Shown one piece after another: positions 14,306-23,300 of a stretch of DNA of 46,158 bases (position 1 is the first letter of the stretch; every line of letters starts with the position of its first letter). Source of the DNA: an uncultured Mucispirillum sp. (GTDB lineage: Bacteria; Chrysiogenota; Deferribacteres; Deferribacterales; Mucispirillaceae); assembly GCA_944326705.1 (NCBI GenBank), contig CALVEY010000018.1, forward strand, positions 1 through 46,158. Direction: 5' to 3'. A model generated the notes under the pieces. That model had not been told where the DNA came from and did no database searches. It worked only from the letters and a program-made list of their open reading frames with translations. A program made the position numbers and the translations under genes.

Positions 14306-15592
14306 TTATATACCATATTTTTCGTTATGCTGGCTGATATCAAGTCCTATATCTTCGCTTTCTTCAGATACCCGCATAGGAATAAATTTATTAATAATGT
14401 AGTAAAGCAGATAACTTGCAGTGAAAGTATATATTACAGTAATTGCAAGAGCAGCAGCATGCATAAGAAATTCATGAGTGTTGCCGTCAAGAAGTCCATT
14501 TACAAATACACCTGTTAAAAGACTTCCCACCATTCCGCCTACGCCGTGAGTAGGGAATACATCTAATGCATCATCTATAGAGTTAGAAAAGGCATATACA
14601 GCTAAGTTACATATGAGAGCAGTTACAAAGCCTACAAAAAGACTTTCACTGGCAGTAACCATTCCTGCCATAGGTGTAATACCTACAAGACCAGCAACAG
14701 CGCCAACAGAAGCTGATACAGCACCTGGTTTTCTGCCCATAAGAGCATCAAAAGTAATCCATGTAATCATTGCAACAGCTGCTGCAGTATTAGTGTTTAA
14801 AAAGGCTTTAACAGCAACGCCGTTTACAGCTAATGATGAGCCTGCATTAAATCCAAACCAGCCAATCCATAAAAGTGCAGTTCCAAGCAGAACAAAAGGA
14901 ATATTTACTGGTATATTAGATGACTGTTTTCTTCTGCCAAGAAAAATTGCACCAGCAAGGGCTGCAACACCAGAAGATGTGTGCACTACAAGACCGCCAG
15001 CGAAGTCAGTTACGCCCCATGATTTAAATAGTCCTTCAGGGTGCCACAGCATGTGAGCAAGTGGAGAGTAAACTATTAAAGAAAATAGAGCAATAAATAT
15101 TAAATAAGCAGAAAAATGCACTCTCTCAGCAAAAGAACCAGTAATAAGTGCAGGAGTAAGTATTGCAAATTTCATTTGGAAAAGTGCAAAAATAGCAAGC
15201 GGTATTGTTGGAGAAAGGGCAGCATTAGTATTCCAGCCCACATTATCAAACATGAAAAATGTAGCAGGGCTGCCAATAATGCCGCCAATATCATCACCAA
15301 AAGCAAGGCTGAAACCAACAACAAGCCAAAGTATGCTGATTAGTCCCATAGCAATATAACTTTGAAGCATTGTAGAGATGATGTTTTTTGCTTTTACCAT
15401 ACCGCCGTAAAAAAAAGAAACACCAGGTGTCATTAAAAGAACTAAAATAGATGCAGTAATCATCCATGCAGTATCCGCAAAGTTAATATTCTCATCTATA
15501 CTGTTAAAAAGTTCCTGTTTTTCAGGAAAAAATAGTCCTGCTGCAGAAATAACAGCAGTAATAATAAAAAGTATAATCCATCTTGTTTTCAT
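14306..15592 (-). CDS. amtB: Ammonium transporter AmtB
   Basis: Inner-membrane ammonium/ammonia channel. The 428-aa protein has an N-terminal hydrophobic leader and about eleven further helices. Family hallmarks are TPGVSFFYGGMVKAKN, the first pore histidine in SPLAHMLW, WIGWFGFNAGSSLAVNG, and the second pore histidine in DVFPTHGVGGMVG. AAGGAGG precedes the ATG. AmtB genes usually sit beside glnK/glnB, but no PII gene is present here. A sigma-54-like promoter lies just upstream, fitting nitrogen control. The 302-aa unknown protein follows on the same strand. Confidence 0.95.
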   Translation of the reverse strand: MKTRWIILFIITAVISAAGLFFPEKQELFNSIDENINFADTAWMITASILVLLMTPGVSFFYGGMVKAKNIISTMLQSYIAMGLISILWLVVGFSLAFGDDIGGIIGSPATFFMFDNVGWNTNAALSPTIPLAIFALFQMKFAILTPALITGSFAERVHFSAYLIFIALFSLIVYSPLAHMLWHPEGLFKSWGVTDFAGGLVVHTSSGVAALAGAIFLGRRKQSSNIPVNIPFVLLGTALLWIGWFGFNAGSSLAVNGVAVKAFLNTNTAAAVAMITWITFDALMGRKPGAVSASVGAVAGLVGITPMAGMVTASESLFVGFVTALICNLAVYAFSNSIDDALDVFPTHGVGGMVGSLLTGVFVNGLLDGNTHEFLMHAAALAITVIYTFTASYLLYYIINKFIPMRVSEESEDIGLDISQHNEKYGI

Positions 15593-15620
15593 AGATTCCT
15601 CCTTGATGAAAAATATAAAA

Positions 15621-15635
15621 ACAAAGATTATGCCA
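15621..15635 (-). promoter_or_regulatory. Sigma-54-like promoter of amtB
   Basis: The minus strand reads TGGCAT-AATCT-TTGT, close to the -24/-12 consensus TGGCAC-N5-TTGC with the correct spacing; the -12 C is T here. It lies about 30 bp before the amtB start. amtB is sigma-54/NtrC-controlled in many bacteria. Confidence 0.5.
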
Positions 15636-15739
15636 ATTATATAATTATATAAAGTATTGATAAATAAGAAAATAGAATAAAATAAAGAATATAAATTTAT
15701 TACAATTTTGTAAAAAATAAAAAATAAGGAATAAAAATG

Positions 15740-15768
15740 TAAAGTTCATCCGCATTAAAGCGGATGAA
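15740..15768 (-). terminator. Terminator of the small membrane protein gene
   Basis: TTCATCCGC (15745-15753) pairs with GCGGATGAA (15760-15768). The minus-strand continuation is T-rich, though the run is interrupted. Confidence 0.6.
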
Positions 15769-15772
15769 GAAA

Positions 15773-15988
15773 TTAATATCTTGGACGGTTTCTTTCTTTA
15801 AAGTAAGAAAAGATAAGGAAAATAAGGAAAACGCCAGCAATAATGCCAAAAACTATAAATACAAGCAAATCTTTACCTTGTATGCCTTTTGATGACAAGT
15901 GTTTACTTGCTGCATCATAGGCAGGGGTCACTTGTGCATAAAAATTAATAAAAAAATTGTTTAATAAATTACTAAGCAGGGAAAACAT
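15773..15988 (-). CDS. Hypothetical 71-aa small membrane protein
   Basis: No family recognised. The ATG at 15988 has AGGAGGT upstream on the minus strand; longer in-frame extensions to 16099 lack a ribosome site and run into the promoter region. An amphipathic N-terminus (FSLLSNLLNNFFINF) is followed by a polar stretch, then one clear membrane helix (LLVFIVFGIIAGVFLIFLIF, about 43-62) and a short basic tail, ERNRPRY. It stands alone between amtB and the tRNA cluster. Confidence 0.6.
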   Translation of the reverse strand: MFSLLSNLLNNFFINFYAQVTPAYDAASKHLSSKGIQGKDLLVFIVFGIIAGVFLIFLIFSYFKERNRPRY

Positions 15989-16092
15989 CAACACCTCCTT
16001 AAAAAAGTATGTATCTATACCAATAAAATAATGGAATATCAATACTTTTATTACTAATCTACAAAAAAATAACACTAATTTAAAAAAATCTA

Positions 16093-16121
16093 TTGACAAA
16101 CGCTTAAATATTATGTAGATA
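16093..16121 (+). promoter_or_regulatory. Upstream promoter of the tRNA cluster (P1)
   Basis: TTGACA (16093-16098) and TAGATA (16116-16121) with 17-bp spacing. It is the first of two tandem promoters before tRNA-Thr(TGT). Confidence 0.55.
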
Positions 16122-16174
16122 TATCTTCGTCAAGACAAGTGAATGAAAAAAATAAAATTTTTGAAAAAAACTTC

Positions 16175-16203
16175 TTGACAAACATTTCAAAAAATATTAT
16201 AAA
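16175..16203 (+). promoter_or_regulatory. Main promoter of the tRNA cluster (P2)
   Basis: Consensus TTGACA (16175-16180) and TATAAA (16198-16203), 17-bp spacer, about 25 bp before tRNA-Thr(TGT). This is close to the sigma-70 ideal, as expected for stable RNA. Confidence 0.75.
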
Positions 16204-16228
16204 CTATTTCCGCTTAATAAAGCGATAT

Positions 16229-16301
16229 GCTGGTGTAGCTCAAACGGTAGAGCAGCTGACTTGTAATCAGCAGGTTGTGGGTTCAATTCCTATCACCAGC
16301 T
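16229..16301 (+). tRNA. tRNA-Thr(TGT)
   Basis: Cloverleaf with acceptor GCTGGTG/CACCAGC, anticodon loop CTTGTAA (anticodon TGT) and T-loop TTCAATT. CCA is not encoded. First of four tRNAs in the order Thr-Tyr-Gly-Thr, the same as in the E. coli thrU-tyrU-glyT-thrT cluster. Confidence 0.95.
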
Positions 16302-16343
16302 TTTTATAAATGACCCGCCTAATACTAGGCGGTGATTTTTTAC

Positions 16344-16428
16344 GGGGAGATACCCGAGTGGCCAAAGGGGGCGGGCTGTAAACCCGCTGGAATTTCCTTC
16401 GGAGGTTCGAATCCTCCTCTCCCCACCA
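16344..16428 (+). tRNA. tRNA-Tyr(GTA)
   Basis: Acceptor GGGGAGA/TCTCCCC, anticodon loop CTGTAAA (GTA), and the long variable arm expected of bacterial tRNA-Tyr. A genomic CCA follows the discriminator A at 16425. Confidence 0.95.
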
Positions 16429-16438
16429 TCTTTGTTAT

Positions 16439-16512
16439 GCGGGTGTAGCTCAGTTGGCTAGAGCATCAGCCTTCCAAGCTGAGGGTCGCGGGTTCGAATC
16501 CCGTCGCCCGCT
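16439..16512 (+). tRNA. tRNA-Gly(TCC)
   Basis: Acceptor GCGGGTG/CGCCCGC, anticodon loop CTTCCAA (TCC), T-arm CGGGTTCGAATCCCG. CCA is not encoded. Confidence 0.95.
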
Positions 16513-16551
16513 TATCAATTAAAAGCACATAAAACAAAACGGAAAGGAACT

Positions 16552-16625
16552 GCCCGAATGGCTCAGTCGGTTAGAGCGCGTCCTTGGTAAGGACGAGGTC
16601 CCCGGTTCAATTCCGGGTTCGGGCT
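16552..16625 (+). tRNA. tRNA-Thr(GGT)
   Basis: Acceptor GCCCGAA/TTCGGGC, anticodon loop TTGGTAA (GGT). Last tRNA of the cluster; in many bacteria tuf follows directly, but here it does not. Confidence 0.95.
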
Positions 16626-16689
16626 TTTAGTTGAATAAGTAGATATTGTGCAGAAATGTATAATATTTTAAAAAATATTAAAAAAATAC

Positions 16690-16718
16690 TTGCATTATTT
16701 TTAATGTGAGTGTATAAG
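16690..16718 (+). promoter_or_regulatory. Probable promoter of rpmG
   Basis: TTGCAT (16690-16695) and TATAAG (16713-16718), 17-bp spacer, in the place where tuf would be expected. Confidence 0.5.
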
Positions 16719-16730
16719 CATAAAAAATTA

Positions 16731-16780
16731 CCGCTCCAAATCGAGCGGGAGCCGGGAGCCTTAGATGGTGTGACGGCGCT
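16731..16780 (+). promoter_or_regulatory. Structured 5' leader of rpmG
   Basis: A G+C-rich island in AT-rich surroundings. The hairpin CCGCTC/GAGCGG (16731-16736/16743-16748) is followed by the tandem 7-mer GGGAGCC twice (16747-16760) and a GACGGCGC segment, then A8. It may be a regulatory leader or a remnant of a rearrangement that removed tuf. No known riboswitch recognised. Confidence 0.4.
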
Positions 16781-16802
16781 AAAAAAAAGAAGGTTTGGTT
16801 CA

Positions 16803-16952
16803 ATGAGAGAGATTGTCATTCTTGCTTGCAGCGAATGTAAGCGTCGTAATTACACTACTACTAAAAATAAGAAAACTATGACTGGCAAACTTGAAATCAA
16901 AAAATACTGCAAGTTTGACAAAAAACACACTCTGCATAAAGAAACTAAATAG
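16803..16952 (+). CDS. rpmG: Ribosomal protein L33
   Basis: Small protein of the large ribosomal subunit. The ATG at 16803 gives 49 aa, with AGAAGG upstream; the longer open frame from 16710 runs through the leader and is rejected. Family features are CSEC near the N-terminus, NYTTTKNKK and KHTLHKE. The zinc ribbon is incomplete: the usual second CxxC reads CKFD, so one of four ligands is missing. L33 proteins with and without zinc are both known. Position before tRNA-Trp and secE is the standard arrangement. Confidence 0.93.
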   Translation: MREIVILACSECKRRNYTTTKNKKTMTGKLEIKKYCKFDKKHTLHKETK

Positions 16953-17125
16953 CAGAAATTGTTTTAAGTTTTTAGTGGTATCACCACATTAAGATTCCTA
17001 TTATGGAATAATGGTATAAGGCTGATAAGTAAATGCAGAATTTATACCACATATCTTTTGCAAAAGCGAAGATATAAAAATATGCTTTAAATGTCATCTT
17101 GGTGACATGAAGCTTTAGATGATAT
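16953..17125 (+). other. Hairpin-rich gap between rpmG and tRNA-Trp
   Basis: No gene. At least three hairpins can be drawn: GTGGT-ATC-ACCAC near 16976-16988; a long-range TGGTATAA/TTATACCA pairing (about 17010 with 17045); and ATGTCA/TGACAT (about 17092-17109), just before the tRNA. The structures suggest processing sites or a regulatory leader for the tRNA-secE-nusG transcript. Confidence 0.4.
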
Positions 17126-17201
17126 AGACCAATAGCTCAATTGGCAGAGCACCGGTCTCCAAAACCGGGGGTTGGGGGTTCAAATCCCTCTTGGTCTGCC
17201 A
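17126..17201 (+). tRNA. tRNA-Trp(CCA)
   Basis: Acceptor AGACCAA/TTGGTCT, anticodon loop CTCCAAA (CCA), genomic CCA at 17199-17201. It lies 23 bp before secE, the common bacterial arrangement. Confidence 0.95.
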
Positions 17202-17224
17202 TCAGCTTTAAGAGAGGACTTATT

Positions 17225-17413
17225 GTGAAAAGTTTTAATCCAGTATCATTTTACAATCAGGTCAGGGATGAGCTAAAAAAAGTCAACTGGCCTACAAAAG
17301 AAACTACTATATCAACCTCTATAGTTGTTGTAGTTGTAGTAGGCTTGATAACTGCATATTTAGGAATAGTTGATGCAATAGTATCAAGACTTGCAGGGCA
17401 GATAATAGGTTAA
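17225..17413 (+). CDS. secE: Protein translocase subunit SecE
   Basis: Small essential subunit of the SecYEG channel in the inner membrane. The start is GTG at 17225 (AGAGGA upstream), giving 62 aa; the longer frame beginning at 17141 runs through tRNA-Trp and is rejected. The conserved cytoplasmic amphipathic helix FYNQVRDELKKVNWPTKET is followed by one membrane helix (about 30-55). nusG starts 4 bp after the stop, so the two are coupled. Confidence 0.95.
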   Translation: MKSFNPVSFYNQVRDELKKVNWPTKETTISTSIVVVVVVGLITAYLGIVDAIVSRLAGQIIG

Positions 17414-17417
17414 TTCT

Positions 17418-17945
17418 ATGGCAAAACAATGGTATGTAGTTCACACATATTCTGGCTTTGAAAAGCATGTTAAAACTCTTTTAGAGAACAAAGTGCAGAC
17501 TCAAGGTTTAGAAGAAGAAATCGGGGAAGTGTTAATCCCTACAGAAGATGTGGTAGAGCTTAAAAACGGTAAACGTAAAGTTAGTAAGAAAAAAACATTT
17601 CCAGGCTATATATTAGTTAATATGGAAATGAATAAAAATTTATGGCATGTAGTTAAAAGTCTGCCGAAAGTTACAGGATTTGTTGGCGGCGTTGACCCAG
17701 TGCCTATATCAGAAACAGATGTTAATGCAATGCTTGCACTTGCTAAATCAGAAGCACCGCGTATTGCATCAACATATATTAAAAATGATGTGGTAGAAGT
17801 TATAGACGGGCCATTTCAAGGTTTTGATGGTGTTGTTGATGAAGTTACACCAGAAAAAGAGAAAGTACGCGTTATAGTTAGTATTTTCGGCCGTCAAACT
17901 CCTATTGAGCTTGATTATTTACAGGTTAAACGCAAAGATAAATAA
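17418..17945 (+). CDS. nusG: Transcription elongation/antitermination factor NusG
   Basis: Binds RNA polymerase and links it to Rho or ribosomes. The 175-aa protein has the NGN domain (WYVVHTYSGFEKHVKTLLE to PVPISE) and a C-terminal KOW domain (VIDGPFQGFDGVVDEV). It has no strong ribosome site of its own; translation is probably coupled to secE 4 bp upstream. Confidence 0.96.
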   Translation: MAKQWYVVHTYSGFEKHVKTLLENKVQTQGLEEEIGEVLIPTEDVVELKNGKRKVSKKKTFPGYILVNMEMNKNLWHVVKSLPKVTGFVGGVDPVPISETDVNAMLALAKSEAPRIASTYIKNDVVEVIDGPFQGFDGVVDEVTPEKEKVRVIVSIFGRQTPIELDYLQVKRKDK

Positions 17946-18000
17946 CCTGATAATTTTAAATTAAATTAGTCTTTAAGACGATAATTTTTAGAGGTGCCAA

Positions 18001-18426
18001 ATGGCAAAGAAGGTATTAGGGCAGATTAAACTGCTGATTGCTGCTGGTAAAGCAAATCCTTCACCACCAGTAGGGCCAGCACTTGGTCAACGTGGTGTAA
18101 ATATTATGGAGTTCTGTAAAGCATTTAATGCACAGACTCAGAATTTAGGTGATTCTTCTATACCTGTAATTATTACAGTATATGAGGACCGCAGCTTTAC
18201 ATTTATTACTAAAATGCCACCTGCAACTGAACTTATTAAAAAAGAAATGAAAGTTCAAAAAGGTTCTAGTAATGTTGGTAAAGCAAAACTTGGCGTTATA
18301 TCTCGTGAGAGCTTAAAACGCGTTGCAGAAATTAAAATGCCTGATCTCAATACCAAAGATATGGACCAAGCTATAAAAATTATAGCTGGCTCAGCTAAAA
18401 GTATGGGTTATGAGATTGAAGGCTAA
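18001..18426 (+). CDS. rplK: Ribosomal protein L11
   Basis: Large-subunit protein of the GTPase-associated centre, binding 23S rRNA. The 141-aa length is standard. Signatures are [35 protein letters not shown] and the C-terminal rRNA-binding domain ending [18 protein letters not shown] lies before the ATG. It opens the rplKA unit; the 55-bp leader after nusG contains a small GTCTT/AAGAC hairpin that could belong to L1 autoregulation. Confidence 0.97.
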   Translation: MAKKVLGQIKLLIAAGKANPSPPVGPALGQRGVNIMEFCKAFNAQTQNLGDSSIPVIITVYEDRSFTFITKMPPATELIKKEMKVQKGSSNVGKAKLGVISRESLKRVAEIKMPDLNTKDMDQAIKIIAGSAKSMGYEIEG

Positions 18427-18455
18427 TGTAGAAAACTGGCAAGAGGAGCACGGAA

Positions 18456-19145
18456 ATGTCCAGAAAAGGTAAAAAGTTCGCAGCAGCTTTTGGTTTAGTA
18501 GACCGCACTAAATTATATGATTTAGAAGAAGCTATTGCACTGTCACAAAAGGCAGCCTTTGCCAAGTTCGACGAAAGTGTTGATGCTGCAGTTAAATTAG
18601 GTGTAGACCCACGTCACTCTGACCAAATGGTTAGGGGTGCTGTAGTTCTTCCTAACGGAACAGGTAAAACTGTTCGTGTTGCAGTATTTGCAAAAGGCGA
18701 CAAGGCTAAGGAAGCTGAAGCAGCCGGCGCTGACATTGTTGGCGGCGATGAATTAGTCACTAAGGTTGAGGGTGGCTATATGGAATTTGATAAAGTTGTG
18801 GCAACTCCAGACATGATGGCTAAGGTGGGCAAACTTGGTAAAGTGTTAGGGCCACGCGGGCTTATGCCTAACCCAAAAGTAGGCACAGTTACAAATGATG
18901 TAACAAAAGCAGTTAAAGAATTAAAAGCTGGTATGGTGGAATTTAGAGTTGATAAAGCTGGTATTGTTCACGCACCTATCGGTAGAAAAAACTTTGAAAC
19001 TAGCAAACTTGTTGAAAATATGAGAACTCTTGTTGATGCACTTGTAAAAGCTAAACCTGCATCAAGCAAAGGTATATATTTAAGAGGCATTAATATTTCA
19101 ACAACTATGGGTCCTGGTGTTAAAGTTGACCCAAAAAATTTCTAA
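18456..19145 (+). CDS. rplA: Ribosomal protein L1
   Basis: Forms the L1 stalk at the ribosomal E site and in many bacteria represses its own operon. The 229-aa length is normal. Visible motifs are [56 protein letters not shown] and the C-terminal [16 protein letters not shown] precedes the ATG, 29 bp after rplK. Confidence 0.97.
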   Translation: MSRKGKKFAAAFGLVDRTKLYDLEEAIALSQKAAFAKFDESVDAAVKLGVDPRHSDQMVRGAVVLPNGTGKTVRVAVFAKGDKAKEAEAAGADIVGGDELVTKVEGGYMEFDKVVATPDMMAKVGKLGKVLGPRGLMPNPKVGTVTNDVTKAVKELKAGMVEFRVDKAGIVHAPIGRKNFETSKLVENMRTLVDALVKAKPASSKGIYLRGINISTTMGPGVKVDPKNF

Positions 19146-19199
19146 TTAACTTTTTATAAGGTTAGTTAGTTTAATTATTTGATTTATTACAACGAAAAA

Positions 19200-19290
19200 A
19201 AGCGGGTTGAAGAAACAGGGTCTGCCTTCGGTGTGCAGTATAAGGCCTGTGGAAACTTATCTTTATATATTCAACCGGCTCTGTAATTTA
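19200..19290 (+). ncRNA. L10 leader (ribosomal protein autoregulatory RNA)
   Basis: An outer stem GGTTGAA (19205-19211)/TTCAACC (19270-19276) encloses an arm ACAGG/CCTGT (19215-19219/19246-19250). Above it sits a CTGC/GCAG hairpin with a TTCG-containing loop, and GGAAAC is on the 3' side. Known L10 leaders have this build and lie directly before rplJ, where L10-(L12)4 binds to repress translation. Confidence 0.75.
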
Positions 19291-19303
19291 TGAGGTGATT
19301 ACC

Positions 19304-19843
19304 TTGAAAATGCGTAAAGAGCAGAAAATAGAACTTGTAAAAAGTATTACAGCTGAGATAAAAGAATCTGCTGGTGTAATTATCACAAATTACAAAGGTC
19401 TTACTTTTGACCAAATGGATGAAATCCGCAGAAGCTTTAAAGAAGCTGGTAATGACTACCGTGTTATTAAAAACACACTTCTCAAAAAAGCGTTAAACGC
19501 TGATAATATTACTGAGATTGACTACACACTTGTAGAGCCCACTGCACTTGTAGTAGTTAAAGAAGACTTTGCTGCGGCTGCCAAATTAGCAAAAAAATAT
19601 GCTAAAGATGCTGCAATGTCTAAATTTTTCGTTATTAAAGGTGGTTATTTTGATGGTATGGCACTTGACCAGAGCGGCATAGAAAAAATTGCTGAGCTGC
19701 CATCCAGAGAAGAACTTTTGGCGAAAGCTCTCGGCAGCATGAACGCGCCGATTACGAATTTCGTGTCCGTGCTTGCGAATATTCCGCGCGGTCTCGTAAA
19801 TGTGCTTAATGCATTAAAAACTAAAAAAGAAAACGAACAGTAG
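19304..19843 (+). CDS. rplJ: Ribosomal protein L10
   Basis: Base of the L12 stalk on the large subunit. TTG at 19304 is the preferred start (179 aa) because GAGGTG (19292-19297) sits at ideal spacing; ATG at 19310 is possible. Motifs are GVIITNYKGLTFDQM, YRVIKNTLLKKAL and a C-terminal helix that carries L12 dimers. The 3' end (about 19713-19797) has GC-rich codons (GCG, CCG, TCC, CGC) unlike the rest of the gene and its neighbours; the protein stays normal (SREELLAKALGSMNAPITNF). The L10 leader lies upstream. Confidence 0.95.
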   Translation: MKMRKEQKIELVKSITAEIKESAGVIITNYKGLTFDQMDEIRRSFKEAGNDYRVIKNTLLKKALNADNITEIDYTLVEPTALVVVKEDFAAAAKLAKKYAKDAAMSKFFVIKGGYFDGMALDQSGIEKIAELPSREELLAKALGSMNAPITNFVSVLANIPRGLVNVLNALKTKKENEQ

Positions 19844-19861
19844 TAAAATTGGAGGCTTAAA

Positions 19862-20242
19862 ATGGCTGTAACTAAAGATCAAGTTTTAGAATTTTTAAAA
19901 AATATGTCTGTAATTGAACTTGCAGACTTCGTAAAAGAATTAGAAGATGTATTCGGTGTTTCTGCAGCTGCACCAGTAGCAGTAGCAGCAGCTCCAGCAG
20001 CAGGCGCAGCAGCTCCAGCAGCAGCTGAAAAAACTGAATTTGATGTTATTTTAACTAACGGTGGCGCTCAAAAAGTGCAAGTTATTAAAGTAGTTCGTGA
20101 AATCACTGGCTTAGGCTTAAAAGAAGCTAAAGCATTAGTTGACGAAGCACCAAAACCAGTTAAAGAAGGTATTGCTAAAGCTGAAGCTGAAGAAATCGCT
20201 AAAAAACTTACAGAAGCAGGCGGTACAGCTGAAGTTAAATAA
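19862..20242 (+). CDS. rplL: Ribosomal protein L7/L12
   Basis: Stalk protein that recruits translation GTPases. The 126-aa protein has the N-terminal dimerisation domain, an Ala/Pro-rich hinge (about 38-58) and the C-terminal factor-binding domain with [25 protein letters not shown] lies upstream, 18 bp after rplJ. Codon use is strongly biased, as expected for a highly expressed gene. Confidence 0.97.
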   Translation: MAVTKDQVLEFLKNMSVIELADFVKELEDVFGVSAAAPVAVAAAPAAGAAAPAAAEKTEFDVILTNGGAQKVQVIKVVREITGLGLKEAKALVDEAPKPVKEGIAKAEAEEIAKKLTEAGGTAEVK

Positions 20243-20300
20243 TTAGCTTTAAAGCTGCTAACTTATTGTAAATAAAACACTTTATGTGTTAAAATATTGA

Positions 20301-20340
20301 GAGGGGGTCGCTCTGTATGGGCTTCCCCCTGTTTTGCTCA
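20301..20340 (+). terminator. Attenuator between rplL and rpoB
   Basis: AGGGGG (20302-20307) pairs with CCCCCT (20325-20330), followed by GTTTTG. A partial terminator here is known in E. coli and lowers rpoBC expression relative to rplJL; the same role is inferred. Confidence 0.65.
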
Positions 20341-20372
20341 AAAAATCACGAACCAGCGGTGGTGAGAAAAGG

Positions 20373-23300
20373 ATGCTTAATACAAAAAAACCAATAGAGC
20401 GTATCAATTTTTCTAAAATAAAGAAAGTAATTGATATACCAGACCTTATAGAGGTTCAAAAACAATCTTATGCTGAATTTCTTCAACAGGATGTTCCTGA
20501 AGATAAACGTAAGTTTCAAGGACTTGAAGAAGTTTTCCGTGAAATATTTCCTATAACAGATTTTAACGATACTTCTGTGCTTGAATATGTTAGCTATACT
20601 ATTGAAAAAGCTAAATATACTCCACGGGAGTCTATTGATAGAAATACAAACTATGCTGCACCATTAAAAGTAAAAGTTCGCCTTTCTACTCATGATGTTA
20701 ATGAAGAAACTGGCGAAAGAATAACTTTATCAGCTACAGAAAGTGATGTATATCTTTGCGATATTCCACTTATGACTGACAGAGGTACTTTTGTAATCAA
20801 TGGTGTTGAAAGGGTAATTGTAAGCCAGCTGCACAGGTCTCCTGGTATCTTTTTTGAAGATTTAACTGCTGGTAAAAGTGTTTCTGAAAAACACTTATAC
20901 AGTGCCCGCATTATCCCATACAGAGGTTCTTGGCTTGATTTTGAATTTGACTCTAAGAATGTAATGTATGTGCGTATTGATAAAAAGAAAAAAATCCCTG
21001 TAACAGTTTTATTAAAAGCTTTAGGCTTAACTAATCAGGATATATTAGATACATACTACCAAAAAGATAAAATAACTATTGAAGATGGCAGATTTTACAG
21101 AGAGTTTAATAAAGACCATGTAATTACTGACCATAAACTTACTTTAGGTATTAAAGACCCTGCAACTGATGAATACATTGTTAAACCAAATGTATCTATC
21201 ACAAAAGGTGCTTTCAAAAAAGTTATTAAATCAGGTCTTACAAAATATGAAATAGACCCAAAAGATTTAATAGATACTTATTTAGCTGAAGATATTATTG
21301 ATGCTGCTAATGGTGAAGTTATTGCAGAATCAAATACTGCAGTTACAGAAGAACTTTTAGAGCAGATTACAGGACTTTCTATAAAAGAATTTTCTATCCT
21401 TTTTATCAACAGGCAAACTTCTGATGCAGCTATCAGAGATATTATGGCTATTGATAAAATTAAAACTAAAGAAGAAGCTTTAATAGAAATTTATAAAAAA
21501 CTTCGTCCAGGTGAGCCTGCAACAGATGATACAGCAGCTGCACAGTTCCATAACCTTTTCTTTAATCCTAAGCGTTATGATTTATCTCGTGTTGGCCGTT
21601 TAAAAATCAATAAAAGGCTTAAAATTTCAGAAGAAATTGTTCCACTGGATAAAGTAATTCTTTCAAAAGAAGATATTGTTGAAACAGTAAGAGTTCTTAA
21701 TAATATCCGTCTTGGTGTTGAACATATAGATGATATTGACCACTTAGGCCACAGGCGTGTAAGGGCTGCCGGCGAACAGCTGCAAAACCATATACGCATT
21801 GGTCTTGCAAGAATGGAAAAAACTGTTAAAGAGCGTATGAGTATTCAAGATTTAGAAGACTCTACTCCACAGGATTTATTAAATGCGAAACCTCTTTCTG
21901 CATCAATTAAAGAGTTTTTTGGCAGTTATCAGCTTTCTCAGTTTATGGACCAAAACAACCCATTATCTGAGATTACACATAAACGCCGTCTTTCTGCATT
22001 AGGTCCTGGCGGTTTAAACAGGGATAGAGCTGGTTTTGAAGTGCGTGACGTTCACACTTCTCACTATGGCAGAATTTGTCCTATTGAAACACCTGAGGGT
22101 CCAAACATTGGTCTTATTACTTCTCTTACTACTTATGCTAAAATCAATGAATTTGGTTTTATTGAAACACCATACAGAAAAGTTGAAAATGGCAGAGTAA
22201 CAGATGAAGTTGTATATATGTATGCACTGCAGGAAGAAGACTATTATATTGCACAGGCTAACTCACCACTTGATGAAAACGGCTATTTTTTAACAGACGA
22301 TGTTGCCTGCCGTTATGCTGGTGAAAACTTAAATACTCCAAAAGAGCAGGTGCAGTTAATGGACGTTGCTCCAATGCAGATTGTATCAGTATCAACTGCT
22401 CTTATTCCTTTCTTAGAGCATGATGATGCTAACCGTGCATTAATGGGTTCAAACATGCAGCGTCAGGCAGTACCATTAATTAGAACTGATGCTCCAATAG
22501 TTGGAACAGGTTTAGAAAGAAAAGTTGCAGTGGACTCAGGTTCTGCATTAATATCACTTCATGATGGTGTAGTTGATTATGTAGATGCAGATACAATCAT
22601 TGTCCGCTATGTAAATAAAGACGGCTCTTTCGGTATAGATGTTCATGACTTAGTTAAATACCGCCGTTCTAACCAGGATACTTGTATTAACTATAATGCA
22701 GGCGTTGTTCTTGGGCAGAAAGTTAAAAAAGGCGATACATTAGCAGATGGTGCATCTACTGACAGAGGGGAACTGGCTCTTGGTAGAAATATTGTGGTAG
22801 CATTCATGCCTTGGATGGGTTACAACTATGAAGACTCTATCTTAGTGTCAGAAAAACTTGTTAAAGAAGATGCTTTCACTTCTATTCACATAGAAGTATT
22901 TGAAATAGATGCAAGAGATACAAAACTTGGTGCAGAAGAAATCACTAGAGATATACCAAATATTTCTGAAGAAGCATTAAGAAACTTAGATGAAAGTGGT
23001 ATTATTAGAATTGGTGCTAAAGTATCAGAAGGAGATATTCTTGTTGGTAAAGTAACACCAAAAGGTGAAACTCAGGCAACACCTGAAGAAAAACTGCTCC
23101 GTGCAATTTTCGGAGAAAAAGCAGGTGATGTTAAAGATGCATCATTAAGAGTGCCGCCTGGCATATCAGGAACAATCTTAGATGTTCAGGTTATGACTCG
23201 CCGTGATATTAACAAAGACCACAGAACTGAGTTAATAGAACAGCGCGAAGCAGAGCGTATTGCTGCTGCATACACAAGAGAAGTTTCTGCTATTGAAAAT

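Noticed and set aside
14613-15056. 147-codon frame opposite amtB
   Set aside because: Shadow of the amtB reading frame; Ala/Thr/Pro-rich mirror composition, no start signal.
21900-22040. Possible natural rifampicin resistance in rpoB
   Set aside because: The key Asp, His and Ser positions of the pocket are wild type. Only a Tyr in GSYQLSQ differs from E. coli, which is not enough to claim resistance.
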